Program-made: the position numbers and the translations under genes | Part shown: positions 15,343 to 25,600 of the stretch, piece by piece | Position numbering within the stretch: position 1 is the first letter of the stretch | How the letters are laid out: each line of letters opens with the position of its first letter | Assembly (NCBI GenBank): GCA_029210585.1 | Contig: JARGFP010000028.1 | Location: forward strand, 1-38,861 | Length of the DNA stretch: 38,861 nucleotides | Reading direction: 5' to 3' | From: Bacteroidales bacterium | GTDB taxonomy: Bacteria; Bacteroidota; Bacteroidia; Bacteroidales; GCA-2748055 | Notes under the pieces: generated by a model | Seen by the model: the letters and a program-made list of their open reading frames with translations, nothing else | Told to the model about the DNA's origin: nothing | The model's database searches: none

Positions 15343-16971
15343 ATGAAAAACTTCGCTGCTGACTGGAAAAAACTGGCGATCACCCTGGTCAGGGCCGCCA
15401 TCGGATGGCACTTCCTCTACGAGGGATTCTCCAAACTGTTCATGGAAAACTGGTCCGCGCAGGGATACCTTGCCAATGCCTACGGGTTCCTGTCAGGATT
15501 CTACCACTGGATGGCAGAAAGTGATGCGCTGCTCACTTTCATCGACTTTATCAATGTATGGGGAATCATCCTCATCGGGACCGCCCTGTTCATCGGGGCA
15601 TTTACACGCATCAGTGCCGCAGGCGGCATCCTCTTCCTGCTGCTCTATTATTTTGCCTATCCCCCGTTCGGTACGTCACTGTTCGGATCTCCCGAAGGAC
15701 ATTTCTATATCATCAACCGCAACCTGATCGAAGCCCTGGTGCTCACCTGGTTCGTCATCGGCAACCGGCCGGGATGGAGTGTGGATGCGCTGTGGAAGCA
15801 GCGGAAGCGTGCAGGTGAAGGTGCTGGATTCGTTGCCCCAGGTGCTGCCGGTACCGAAAGTACCGCCGGGGATACAGGCAGAGCTAACGCTGCAGAAACT
15901 ACCGGAACTTCCTCCGGAGATGCAGCCGGATCTGCGACTGGAGTTTCCGCCGGAGCTCCCTCCCGCCGGGAGGCATTGAAGAACCTCGCCACCCTGCCGT
16001 TCCTCGGAGCCCTCGGATGGGGTGCCTTCCGCAGAACTGGCAACGAGGTGGATGTGCTCTCGGGTGCCACCATTCAACTCAACTTCTCGTCACTCAGCGA
16101 ACTGAAGGGTCCGCTCCCCAAAGGCAGGATCATGGACCAGGTACTGAGTAAGCTCATCCTGGGCGGTAACCTGGTGGGCGGCTGGGCGCACTCCCGCGAC
16201 CTGCGCTATGTGCCTTCCCTGTTCAGGGCGTACAATACCGAAAAGAAGATCTATGAAACCCTGATGCTGGCAGAACAGGCCGGTATCAACGCCATCAACA
16301 TCAGCTTTCCCACCAAAGACCTGATGGCCAAATACAAGAAATCCACCGGCAGCAAGATCAAGGTGATCACCCAGGTGGCGCCGGACATGGACAACAACGA
16401 TATCTACGTCAATATCAATAAGGCCATCGACACCGGGGTGGACATCATCCAGGTGCAGGGCAACTGGTGCGACTGGCTGGTGCGTGACGGCAAACTGGAG
16501 GTGATCGACAAGATGCTGGACCATATCCGCAGCGAAGGATACGTGGCCGGACTGGGATCCCATACGGTGGATTCACTGATTGTCTGCGAAGAAAACGGGA
16601 TCATCCCCGATTACTACATGAAGACCATGCACCACGACAACTACTGGTCGGCACACCCGCGCGAGAACCGCGTTCCCTTCGAAGTGGACGGTGAACGGTC
16701 GATGGACCACAACAAGTTCCACGACAACTGCTTCTGCCTGTTCCCCGACAAGACCACCGAATTCGTCAACAACACCACGGTACCGGTAATGGGCTTCAAG
16801 GTCCTCGCCGCAGGTGCCATCGAACCAAGAGACGGCTTCGACTGGGCGTTCCGGAACGGGGCAGACTTTATCTGTGTGGGCATGTTCGACTTCCAGCTGG
16901 TGGATGATGTGAACATCACCATCGATGTCCTCAACAATCTGCAGGGCCGCACCCGGGAATGGTATGGATGA
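15343..16971 (+). CDS. DoxX-domain / predicted TIM-barrel fusion protein
   Basis: 542 residues in three parts. Residues 1-145 are a DoxX-like membrane domain with four hydrophobic segments. Residues about 157-206 are a low-complexity linker of Ala, Gly, Thr and Ser. SRREALKNLA follows at 207-216 with a hydrophobic segment after it (LPFLGALGWGAF), resembling a twin-arginine signal. The C-terminal ~300 residues alternate strands and helices (INAINISF, KIKVITQVAP, DIIQVQGN, AGLGSH, DYYMKTMHHDNYW, VMGFKVLAAGA, FICVGMFD), suggesting a (beta/alpha)8 barrel with His/Asp/Asn-rich loops. I recognise no specific enzyme family. The layout suggests that a Tat-exported enzyme was fused behind a DoxX protein and now sits on the periplasmic side. 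It has no frameshift. Confidence 0.8.
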   Translation: MKNFAADWKKLAITLVRAAIGWHFLYEGFSKLFMENWSAQGYLANAYGFLSGFYHWMAESDALLTFIDFINVWGIILIGTALFIGAFTRISAAGGILFLLLYYFAYPPFGTSLFGSPEGHFYIINRNLIEALVLTWFVIGNRPGWSVDALWKQRKRAGEGAGFVAPGAAGTESTAGDTGRANAAETTGTSSGDAAGSATGVSAGAPSRREALKNLATLPFLGALGWGAFRRTGNEVDVLSGATIQLNFSSLSELKGPLPKGRIMDQVLSKLILGGNLVGGWAHSRDLRYVPSLFRAYNTEKKIYETLMLAEQAGINAINISFPTKDLMAKYKKSTGSKIKVITQVAPDMDNNDIYVNINKAIDTGVDIIQVQGNWCDWLVRDGKLEVIDKMLDHIRSEGYVAGLGSHTVDSLIVCEENGIIPDYYMKTMHHDNYWSAHPRENRVPFEVDGERSMDHNKFHDNCFCLFPDKTTEFVNNTTVPVMGFKVLAAGAIEPRDGFDWAFRNGADFICVGMFDFQLVDDVNITIDVLNNLQGRTREWYG

Positions 16972-17018
16972 TTAATCATGCACCTGTTCCCTTGTATGCA
17001 GTAGCAAAAAGGAATTTC

Positions 17019-17273
17019 TTAACGATCATTATTTCCGGCCAGCAATCCTGCTACAGAAATGTCTTCATCCAATTCTTCCCAATGAATTCCAATTCCATTG
17101 CCAATAAACCGGAAATTATTTAATTGAGATGGCGTAGCCTTACGGAGTTTTGGAAACCAAAGAATCGGAACACCCAATTCCCTTCCATCAGACAGCAGGG
17201 CATACATCATGTCCTCCGTAAACCAGAGCTTACTGACAAAAGGGGAAATGCTATTATTGGCTAAAGTGCTCAT
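17019..17273 (-). CDS. DUF2442 family protein
   Basis: 84 residues. WFPKLRKATPSQLNNFRFIG followed by GIGIHWEELDEDISVAGLLAG is the DUF2442 signature (usually WFPRL...ATP...GxGIHWxxLDEDIS). The family is small and cytoplasmic and is often encoded beside a DUF4160 gene, sometimes discussed as a toxin-antitoxin-like pair; I find no DUF4160 frame on either side. A TATATTTG -7 element lies on the minus strand at 17327-17334, ~55 bases upstream of ATG 17273. It sits just outside a direct repeat that brackets the hipBA pair. Confidence 0.85.
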   Translation of the reverse strand: MSTLANNSISPFVSKLWFTEDMMYALLSDGRELGVPILWFPKLRKATPSQLNNFRFIGNGIGIHWEELDEDISVAGLLAGNNDR

Positions 17274-17326
17274 TCCTAAAAAATAACCTGTAACCTTTTA
17301 TCGTAAAGACAGTTGGCATATACAGG

Positions 17327-17334
17327 CAAATATA
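17327..17334 (-). promoter_or_regulatory. -7 element (TATATTTG) for DUF2442
   Basis: CAAATATA on plus is TATATTTG on minus, a perfect TAnnTTTG match 54 bases before ATG 17273. No -33 box is clear. Confidence 0.45.
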
Positions 17335-17359
17335 AGAAAAATCTCACAGAAGTATTGAC

Positions 17360-17398
17360 CCCATCGTACCATCGGTGAGCTACAAGGTGGAATTTTAA
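17360..17398 (+). repeat. Left copy of 39-bp direct repeat flanking hipBA
   Basis: Matches 19347-19385 at 36 of 39 positions, same orientation, including an exact 18-base core (CCCATCGTACCATCGGTG). In frame it reads PIVPSVSYKVEF followed by TAA at 17396-17398. No similarity extends upstream of the repeat. Confidence 0.85.
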
Positions 17399-17464
17399 CG
17401 CATTGGATTGTTATTATTTTTTCAGTATAATGAAAATTAATGGTAATCAGACAAAAACATTTCA

Positions 17465-18766
17465 CTATAAAATATTCAGGTGTTGCTTAATGCGGTCCCT
17501 TAAATCCCTTCTGACTTCGGCACAGTCAGCATACACATTCCAGGATTTGACAACCAGGTTAATATGTTCAATTATTTTGCCGCCCTTTTTTATATTATTG
17601 TCACTCGCAATCTTCATCAGATCCTCCTGGGTAATGTTCGTTCTTTTGCCATTTACACTCAGGGATTGTTGACTTACCCAATGATTGGCCGGGTCATAGG
17701 AAAAGCACAGATCGTATGCAGGTGCGAGCCTCCACTGCGCATCCTTTTTCAATATAAAGGAAAAATTCTTGGTGTGGTCATCGTAATTTGTTGTTAGCAC
17801 ATTGAACACCATTCGCCTGAACATCTGTTCTGCCTCGGGATACGTCAGACGCAACATGCGCATCGTTTGAAATACCTGCTCGTAACTATATCCGTACATA
17901 TCGTTGAAATCATAATGCTGTAGCCCGCACAATGTCTGGACATGATGCTTTTCATTGTTTTCCCTGTCAAATCGCCTGGTCATAAAATGGGCCCTTCCGT
18001 TTTCCTCCAGCAATTGACTTTCGCTCATTTCAATCTCACAGTCTTTTGCCATCAGGTAATATGCGTATTCTACCCGTCCCCAACCAAAGCTCTCTCCAAA
18101 TTGTTCGCCGCTCACACCATCCAGTTTGATCAGCCAGTGCGCAAAACCCCGAGGCACATTTCCCTGTCCTGATCTTACCTCTTTTGTTTTTGAATTATAG
18201 GCAATAACTGCTTTCGGTCGCGCCCCGCCAGCAGATGTTCCTATTTTCAGAATGTCCGTCATTGCCTTCTCCTCATCTTTATCCAGGTGGGCCAGAAAGG
18301 CTTCCCGTTCATTCAACATTTTCCCTGCAATTTCTACCAGGTGATCAAATTCGACAGAAAAACTTCGGACTCCTGATTTGATTTGTGCCGGCTCAAATTC
18401 CAGGGCGCCCATACCCCTTGCGCCGATAAAACACAATGTTTCGACCGGATTCATACTGTTCTCCGGCCTCCCCTGTTGCGCCAGCCAGATGTTGATCAGC
18501 TTATTCCCATACCTGTCAGGCAGTGCATCAGCTAACAGTCCTGGCAACCCTTTGAATGCGTCCAGTATATCGTTACGCCCTTTGCGTAGCTCTGGAAAGC
18601 TGTAAATTTGTGCACCCCTTTCAACAGGCATTTTTATTGGCGAAAGGTCCCAACCCTTTTGTGTAAATGATGGATCGTACTGAAAATATCCCAACTGCTG
18701 CCTCTCATCCCAACGAACGGCCCCGGCCAATTCACCCCATATCTTTATCTCCGCTGCATCTACCAT
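17465..18766 (-). CDS. hipA: HipA-like serine/threonine kinase toxin
   Basis: 433 residues, full length for HipA. An N-terminal HipA-type domain carries GLPGLLADALPDRYG (73-87). Then come the Gly-rich loop GTSAGGARPK (176-185), Lys in HWLIKLDG (K214), MTRRFDR (262-268), the catalytic loop NYDDHTKNF (327-335), and metal-binding D352 in LAPAYDL. HipA toxins phosphorylate translation factors such as glutamyl-tRNA synthetase and are held in check by HipB. The start overlaps the end of the hipB-like gene by 7 bases (18760-18766), a typical coupled antitoxin-toxin arrangement. All catalytic features appear intact. The module is visibly more AT-rich than its neighbours and is bracketed by direct repeats, suggesting acquisition. 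Confidence 0.93.
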   Translation of the reverse strand: MVDAAEIKIWGELAGAVRWDERQQLGYFQYDPSFTQKGWDLSPIKMPVERGAQIYSFPELRKGRNDILDAFKGLPGLLADALPDRYGNKLINIWLAQQGRPENSMNPVETLCFIGARGMGALEFEPAQIKSGVRSFSVEFDHLVEIAGKMLNEREAFLAHLDKDEEKAMTDILKIGTSAGGARPKAVIAYNSKTKEVRSGQGNVPRGFAHWLIKLDGVSGEQFGESFGWGRVEYAYYLMAKDCEIEMSESQLLEENGRAHFMTRRFDRENNEKHHVQTLCGLQHYDFNDMYGYSYEQVFQTMRMLRLTYPEAEQMFRRMVFNVLTTNYDDHTKNFSFILKKDAQWRLAPAYDLCFSYDPANHWVSQQSLSVNGKRTNITQEDLMKIASDNNIKKGGKIIEHINLVVKSWNVYADCAEVRRDLRDRIKQHLNIL

Positions 18767-19113
18767 TCCAATTGGCTTTTACCGGCATTTCCACTGTTCT
18801 TGGGCGATGCCTTTTTCCGCTGCTGCCGCTTTTGTTTTGCATATTCAAGCGGACTGATTTCATCCTGCACCTTGAATACGTCCATGACATAGAGCAATTC
18901 AAGTACACGTAGTACCTGGATCAAACTATCGATCCTGAATTTCTCACCCCGCTCCAGTAAACTTAATGTAGAACGACTAATCCCCGCAGCCTCCGCCACC
19001 TGGTCCTGTGTTTTGTTTTGCTTCAGACGATGCGACCGGATAAATTTTCCAATGACTTCCATGAGGGATTTATCGGACATCATATTCCAATTAATGTATG
19101 TTTTATCATTCAT
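18760..19113 (-). CDS. hipB: HipB-like antitoxin, XRE-family HTH
   Basis: 117 residues. Residues about 18-75 form an XRE/Cro helix-turn-helix (IGKFIRSHRLKQNKTQDQVAEAAGISRSTLSLLERGE), followed by a Lys/Arg-rich tail (KQKRQQRKKASPK) to the C-terminus. HipB proteins bind operators in their own promoter and neutralise HipA. The stop overlaps the hipA start by 7 bases. A consensus promoter and an ATACATGTAT palindrome sit upstream at 19152-19192 and are the obvious operator candidates. The start at 19113 is the first ATG; a start at MMSDKS, 10 residues in, is also possible. Confidence 0.9.
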   Translation of the reverse strand: MNDKTYINWNMMSDKSLMEVIGKFIRSHRLKQNKTQDQVAEAAGISRSTLSLLERGEKFRIDSLIQVLRVLELLYVMDVFKVQDEISPLEYAKQKRQQRKKASPKNSGNAGKSQLEW

Positions 19114-19151
19114 ATTGCCTTATATTACGTCATGATGATGTTTATCTCATT

Positions 19152-19192
19152 CAAATATATATAGAATATTTCATTTACTCAAATACATGTAT
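19152..19192 (-). promoter_or_regulatory. hipBA promoter with overlapping palindrome (candidate HipB operator)
   Basis: On the minus strand TTTG (19183-19180), a 20-base spacer, then TATATTTG (19159-19152): a full match to the Bacteroidota -33/-7 promoter. The 10-bp palindrome ATACATGTAT (19183-19192) touches the -33 box and is a plausible HipB binding site for autorepression. Confidence 0.65.
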
Positions 19193-19250
19193 GATTTTTC
19201 ATGCAATGTTGCAAATAATAAGATATAATGAATGATATCTAATACGTTAA

Positions 19251-19385
19251 AGTGAATTCGAAGTCAGATCCTTCAAGAATTTTCACCATATACATTTGGG
19301 TGGAGTGCGCTTCGGATTTCTGAAACTGTACCAGTTCAGCTTCCTGCCCATCGTACCATCGGTGTGTTACAAGGTGGATTTTTAA
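19251..19385 (+). pseudogene. Remnant of an outer-membrane protein C-terminus
   Basis: A 44-codon open stretch after TAA (19248-19250), without a start codon, ending at TAA 19383. It reads like barrel strands (HLGGVRFGFLKLYQFSFLPI then VPSVCYKVDF) with the terminal aromatic typical of BAM signals. No upstream gene body is present, so it looks like the 3' scrap of a lost gene. Its last 39 bases equal the right-hand direct repeat. I cannot assign a family. Confidence 0.5.
19347..19385 (+). repeat. Right copy of 39-bp direct repeat flanking hipBA
   Basis: 36/39 identical to 17360-17398. In frame PIVPSVCYKVDF then TAA. The two copies are about 1,990 bases apart and enclose only hipB, hipA and their promoter. 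Confidence 0.85.
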
Positions 19386-19452
19386 AAAACAGCCTTGGTT
19401 TGCTTAACCAACTTTTAGTTTTACCATTGTATTTCTTAACCCGCATATAGAA

Positions 19453-19480
19453 ATACCGGGACCATCGCCAGCCCCGGTAT
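19453..19480 (-). terminator. Possible terminator of the first giant gene
   Basis: 8-bp stem ATACCGGG (19453-19460) / CCCGGTAT (19473-19480) with a 12-base loop. On the minus strand it is followed by TTTCTATAT, a weak T-rich tract. It lies ~160 bases past the stop at 19641. Confidence 0.4.
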
Positions 19481-19640
19481 CTCCAGGATGATCAACAAAT
19501 CAACCCATCAAACACTAACAATCTGTCTGTTACACGTACAACATAGTATCAAACCCTGATCTTCAATTTATCTGATACTTGCAATTTCACATCAAATGCT
19601 GATCACTTGGAACCCATCACCAACAAAATCGCAGCAGGCA

Positions 19641-22600
19641 CTATAACTTAATGATCTTGTCCATCCAGGTTCCCGCCCCGCTGCGGATCCGAACAAAGTA
19701 CATCCCTTCCGAATAGCCGCTCATATCAACCTCAACAGTGCCGGCACCCGCTTCAATCTCCTGCAGGTACAACAGCTTGCCGTTGCTGTCAATAAGCTCC
19801 AGGCGGACATCACCATTCAATAGTCCTTCCGCAGGCGCAATATAAAGCACCTGCTCCACGGGATTCGGGTACATCCGCAAGCCAGACCGTGCCCCATACG
19901 CTTCCACATTGATCGTGCAGTCCGACTGCTTCAGGTAGAAGGTAAATGCATGCCCCTGTTCATCATACACCAGTATCTCCGCAACACGCGGCCCATCCAG
20001 CAAATTCTGCGAAAAGGCCAGGCTCACCGAGGAATCCTGATCAATACCCACAACGAGCCAGGTGGGTTCCCCAACCAGGTCAAATCCCCATTCCACGCTC
20101 GAGATCACCTCAACAAATACTGCTCCGGCAGGATTGCACACATCAACAGTATCCTTGTTCTGCATCCGCCTGCCCTCATACCTCAACAGCAACAACACTT
20201 CCTCAACTACGGTAATATTGAAGGTATCCACGGCACTGAGCGCTGTATCTGAGGCTGTCAGGATCACTTCCACCACACCCACGTCAAGTGCATTGAAGGT
20301 CAGTACACTATCTGACATTATATACCCCACCAGGTCCGTGTCACTCACCACGATACTATAAATAAGCGTGTCCATGTCCTTGTCCCTGAACAGTGTATCC
20401 AGGCCGAAAGCGATCGAACCAATATTGTTCACCAGCTCAAAATCCGGAACAGCCTCAACAAGCTCAGGGGCGTCGTTCACGTTCCAGACAATAAACCCAA
20501 AGTCAACCGACGCAGTCAGACCTCCTTCATCCTCAATGGTAACGGTGATATCGGAGGTGCCCAGGCCTGTTTCCGTGAACACCACTGTCGTGTCAACAAT
20601 CTCCGCCTCCACTACAGAGGTATCACTGCTGAACACGGACAGCGTAAGGATATCCCCGACATCCGGATCACTGAACACTCCATGGAGATCGACAACCAGC
20701 ATTTCAAAATACTCATACTGCTCCTGGTCCGGGATAAGCCTGCGGACAAGCGGATTGTCGTTCACATTGTCAACCGACACTTCAAAGATATCCTCTCCGC
20801 TCAGCGAACCGTCGGAAGCGGTCAGCGTGATGGTAGTGGTGCCCAGCCCTGCTTCCTTCAATATCAGCATGTCACCCTCCATGGAAACAGTCAGCACACT
20901 GGTGTTGCTGCTGACAGCTTTGTAGGTAAGCGGATCCCCGTCTTTGTCAAAGAACACATCCGATATGTCAATGTCCTCGGTTTCAAAATACTCTTTCAGA
21001 CTCAAAAACCCGACCGTGTTGGCCACTTCCGGCGCATCATTCACATTGTTCAGGGTAAATACAAACCTGTCCTGCGCAAAAAGTGCTCCGGGATCAGTGG
21101 CGGTAACCGTGATTTCCGCGATTCCGGGCGCAACCTCGCTGATGCTGAGCGTTGTCCCTGTTACCGATACCCTGAGCACCGTGGTATCACTGCTGGAGCC
21201 TGTCAGGGTAAGCGGATCCCCGTCCTTATCAGTAAATACCGCGGAAAGATCGACGGTAAACGGACCTTCATATTCATCACCCGACAGGTCGGCAAGTGGA
21301 TTGGCGACCACCGGGGCATCGTTCACATTGTTGACCCTTACCACAAATGATGCATCCTCGGTAAGTCTCCCGTCACTGGCCGTAAGGGTGATCGTCGACA
21401 ACCCCAGGCCCTGCTCCGTGATCGTAAGAATGAAACCATCCACGGAAGCAGTGACCACCGCGGGATTGCTGCTCACTGCCGAAAGCGTCAGCACATCCCC
21501 GTCTTTGTCACTGAACACATTCGTCAGGCTCAGCTTGGAGATATGGAAATATTCATTGTAGTCCTGGTCCTGTATCGGGCTCACCACCACGGGCGGATCG
21601 TTCACATTGTTCACGGTAATATTCAACCGGTCTGAAATCTCAAGCGATCCGTCGGAAGCGGTAACGGTGACTTCCACCACCCCGAGCCCCTGCTCGGTGA
21701 TGATCAGTTCCGTACCCGAAACGGCTACAGACACAATCGACGGGTCACTGCTCACAGCCGACAGGATAAGCACATCCCTGTCCTTGTCCGCAAACACGCC
21801 GGAAATATCCAGGGTATCGGTGGCAAAGTATTCGTTGTACTGACGGTCAGACAATGGATTGGCGACACGCGGACGGTCATTGACGTTGTTGACGGTAACA
21901 TTGATCACGTCACTCACCTGGTACTCGCCATCGCTCGCCGTTATCGTAACTACAGCTGTTCCCAGTCCCACCTCGCGGATGGCCACAATGGTCGAGGTTA
22001 CTTCCACGGTCACAACAGCCGGATCGCTGCTGGTCACTGTATAGGTCAGCACATCCCCATCCTTGTCACTGAAAAGATTAGAGATACTGAGCGTGGAAAC
22101 ATTGAAATATTCGTTGTAGACCTGGTCAGCAATCGGATTGGCCACCACGGGTGCATCGTTCACATTGTTCACCAGCACGATGAACTGCTCATCTACGCTC
22201 AGGCTTCCATCAGATGCGGTTACCGTGATCGTGGCGGTGCCCAGGCCTGTCTCAAGAATGGTTACCGTGCTGCCGTCAACCTCCACCCCGACAATTCCCG
22301 GATGGCTGCTCGTCGCGGTAAGTACGAGAGGATCTGCATCAGGATCGGTAAATGTGCCTGAAAGATCCAGCTCGTAAGAACCAAAATATTCATCAAATAC
22401 CTGGTCGGCGATTTCCACAGCCACTTCGGGCGCATCGTTCACATTGTTCACCGTTACACTGAATACATCGTCCGTACTCAGGTTGCCGTCACCATCATCC
22501 GTGGCCGTCACCGTCACAATGGTGCTTCCCAGTCCTGCTTCCAGGAGGGTCAGGGTCGTTCCTGAAACCGAAACACCAACAACCGATGTATTTCCGCTCA

Positions 22601-25600
22601 CAGCACTGAAGGTGAGCTGGTCGATCACATCCGGATCGGAGAACACGCTCCCCAGCGGAATGGCAACCGAACCGAAATGTTCATCAAGCTGCCTGTCAGG
22701 TATCGGGTTGACCACCACCGGTGCATCATTCACGTTGTTGACCACCACATCGAAATTATCGGTCACATGCAGGCTGCCGTCACTGGCCGTCACGGTGATG
22801 GCAGCAGTTCCCAGTCCGCGCTCCCTGATAGTCAGGATGGTCCCGGTAATGGAAACCGTTACCACGCCGGTGTTGCTGCTCACCGCCGAAAGGGACAACA
22901 CATCCCCATCCTTATCGGTGAAGGTGGCGGCAAGACTGATCCCCGATGAGGCAAAGCCTTCGTCGTACTCCCTGTCGGGCAATGGATTCTGTACCACGGG
23001 GTTGTCATTTACATTGTTCACTACCACGTTGAACTGGTCCACCGCCGAAAGTTCACCATCGGTTGCAGTCAGGTTAATGGTGGAGGTGCCCAACCCTCTT
23101 TCAGTGATGGTCAGCGTGGTGCCACTCACCGACACCGTCACCACGTTGGTGTTGCTGCTGATCGCAGAGATGGTCAGCGCATCGCCATCCGGATCACTGA
23201 ACACGGCCGACAAATCGACCGTCTCGGTACCGAAATATTCATTGTAGGACTGGTCCGGTGCCGGGACCTGTATCTCCGGGGGATCGTTCACATTTCCCAC
23301 CGAGGCCGTAAAGACATCAGAATTGGTCAGACTGCCATCTGAAGCGGTAACGGTTACGTCGGAACTGCCCAGCCCAACCTCCGTGATGGTCAGGGTGCTT
23401 CCGCTCACCGATACAGTCACTACGCCCGTATTGCTGCTCACAGCACTGAAACTGAGCACATCCCCGTCAGGATCACTGAAGAAATTGGTCAGGTTAACCG
23501 AGGTGGAGAGGAATCCTTCGTCGTAGCTGCGGTTCCCCAGCGGCACCAGCACTTCCGGTGAATCATTCACGTTGTCAATGGTAAACGCAAACTGGTCCTC
23601 CGTCGAAAACTCCCCGTCACTGGCGGTCACCGTAATCGTTGAGGCGCCCAACCCGACTTCCGAAATGGTTAGGGTGGTTCCTGAAATGGATACCGTTACT
23701 ACCGTATTATTCGATGAAAATGCTGTATAGGTCATGGCGTCACCATCCGGATCACTGAATACCGGTGCCAGGTCAATATTTTGAAAACCAAACCCTTCGC
23801 TCCGGCTGGCACTGCTGATCGGTGCAACCACTTCCGGTGCATCGTTCACATTGTTCACCGTCACAAGGAAAAGCTCCTCCGTGGCCAGGCTGCCGTCGCT
23901 GCCCGTTACCGTCACTGTGGCAGTACCCAGGCCCGCTTCCCTGATGATCAGCAAGGTACCTGACAATGAAACGGTCACGATACCGGGATTGCTGCTGCGA
24001 ACAGACAACAAAATGGCATCTCCGTCGGGATCCGTGAATACTCCGGCGAGGTTCAGGGAGGTGGAATTGAAATGTTCATTCAGCACGAGGTCCGCAATCG
24101 GATTGGAAACCAAAGGCGCATCATTCACATTGTTCACCGTCACGGTAAACTGCTCATCGGCACTGAGTGACCCGTCCGAAGCGGTCACCGTCACCTGCGC
24201 ACTGCCGAGTCCTGCCTCGGTAATCACCAGGTTGTTTCCGGAAACAGCAACAGTCACCACGGAAGGATTGCTGCTCAGGGCAGACAAGGTCAGTGCATCG
24301 CCGTCTTTGTCGTCGAATACCGTGGAAAGCCCCAGTGAAGTCGACCCGAAATACTCATCCAGCACCTGGTCGGCGATCGCATTCACTACTTCAGGCGCAT
24401 CGTTCACATTCGAAATGGTCACATCAAAGGCATAGTCCACGAAAAATTCCCCGTCGGTGGCCCTGATCTCCACGGTGGTGGAACCCAGCCCCTCTTCATT
24501 AATGGTAACGGTCGTGCCACTCACGGATACCGTGGCAACACTTTCATCGCTGCTCCCAACGGTGTAGCTCAGCACATCCCCGTCAGGATCACTGAACAGG
24601 TTGGAGATGCTCAGCAACGACTGGTTGAAATATTCAACATAATGCTGATCGGCAATCGGGCTGGAAAGCACCGGCGGATCGTTCACGTTGTTCACCGTCA
24701 CATTGAAGGTGTGGACCTGCGAAAGGAACCCGTCAGAAGCAGTCACTGACACCGTGGCATCTCCCAGTCCCGCCTCCGAAATGGTAAGCGTGGTTCCCGA
24801 AAGCACTACTGTGACAATACCCGGGTTGTTGCTGACAGCCGAAAGCGTCAGCGCATTCCCGTCAGGATCACTGAAAACGGAGGCCACGCTGATCGTGGCA
24901 GAGCCGAACCGCTCATTGTATACCTGGCCCTGCACCGGCTGCACCACCACGGGTGCATCATTCACATTGTTGACAATAATAACAAACTGGTCACTCACCC
25001 CAAGGGCCCCGTCTGTGGCATTCACGGTAATGGTGGCCGAACCCAGCCCCGCTTCCGTAATGGTAAGGGTGGTTCCTGAAAGCGCGACGGTCACCACCGA
25101 CACGGCAGAATTATCCACCGAAAGTGTCAGCGGATCGCCATCCTTGTCGGAAAAGACGTTCGAAAGATCCAGTGTCGTCACTCCGAAATGCTCATCGAGC
25201 GGGAGATCAGCAATACTGTTCTGCACAACGGGGGCATCGTTTACATTGTTGACCGTCACCAAAAATTCATCCTGAACGGTCAACAGGTCATCGTCGGCGG
25301 TCAGTGTAATGGTCGCCGTTCCCAGGCCCCGCTCGGTAATGGTCAGGATATTTCCTGAAATACCGGTGGTGACCACCGACGCGTCACTGCTGCCGGCAGT
25401 AATGGTAAGCAAATCTCCGTCTTCATCGAAAAATACCCTTGATATATCAATCGCAATGGAACCAAAGTATTCGTTCTCTTCCTGGTCCGCCACGGGATTG
25501 ATAACCACGGGCGCATCATTCAGGTTAACCACGCGCACAATAAATGCATCTGAAACACTCAGCAACCCGTCGGAGGCGGTAACAGTGAGGGTGGCGGTCC

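Larger units (their letters stand above)
19114..19640. other. Intergenic region with hipBA promoter, gene remnant and weak hairpin
   Basis: 527 bases between hipB and the first giant gene, both on minus. It holds the hipBA promoter (19152-19192), a barrel-like 3' gene remnant on plus (19251-19385), the right direct repeat (19347-19385), and a hairpin at 19453-19480 that could terminate the giant gene's transcript. Confidence 0.5.

Noticed and set aside
15779-15979. Alternative plus frame through the DoxX-fusion linker giving a Pro/Glu/Leu-rich peptide
   Set aside because: It overlaps the in-frame Ala/Gly/Thr/Ser linker; flanking domains are both in the main frame, so no frameshift is needed.
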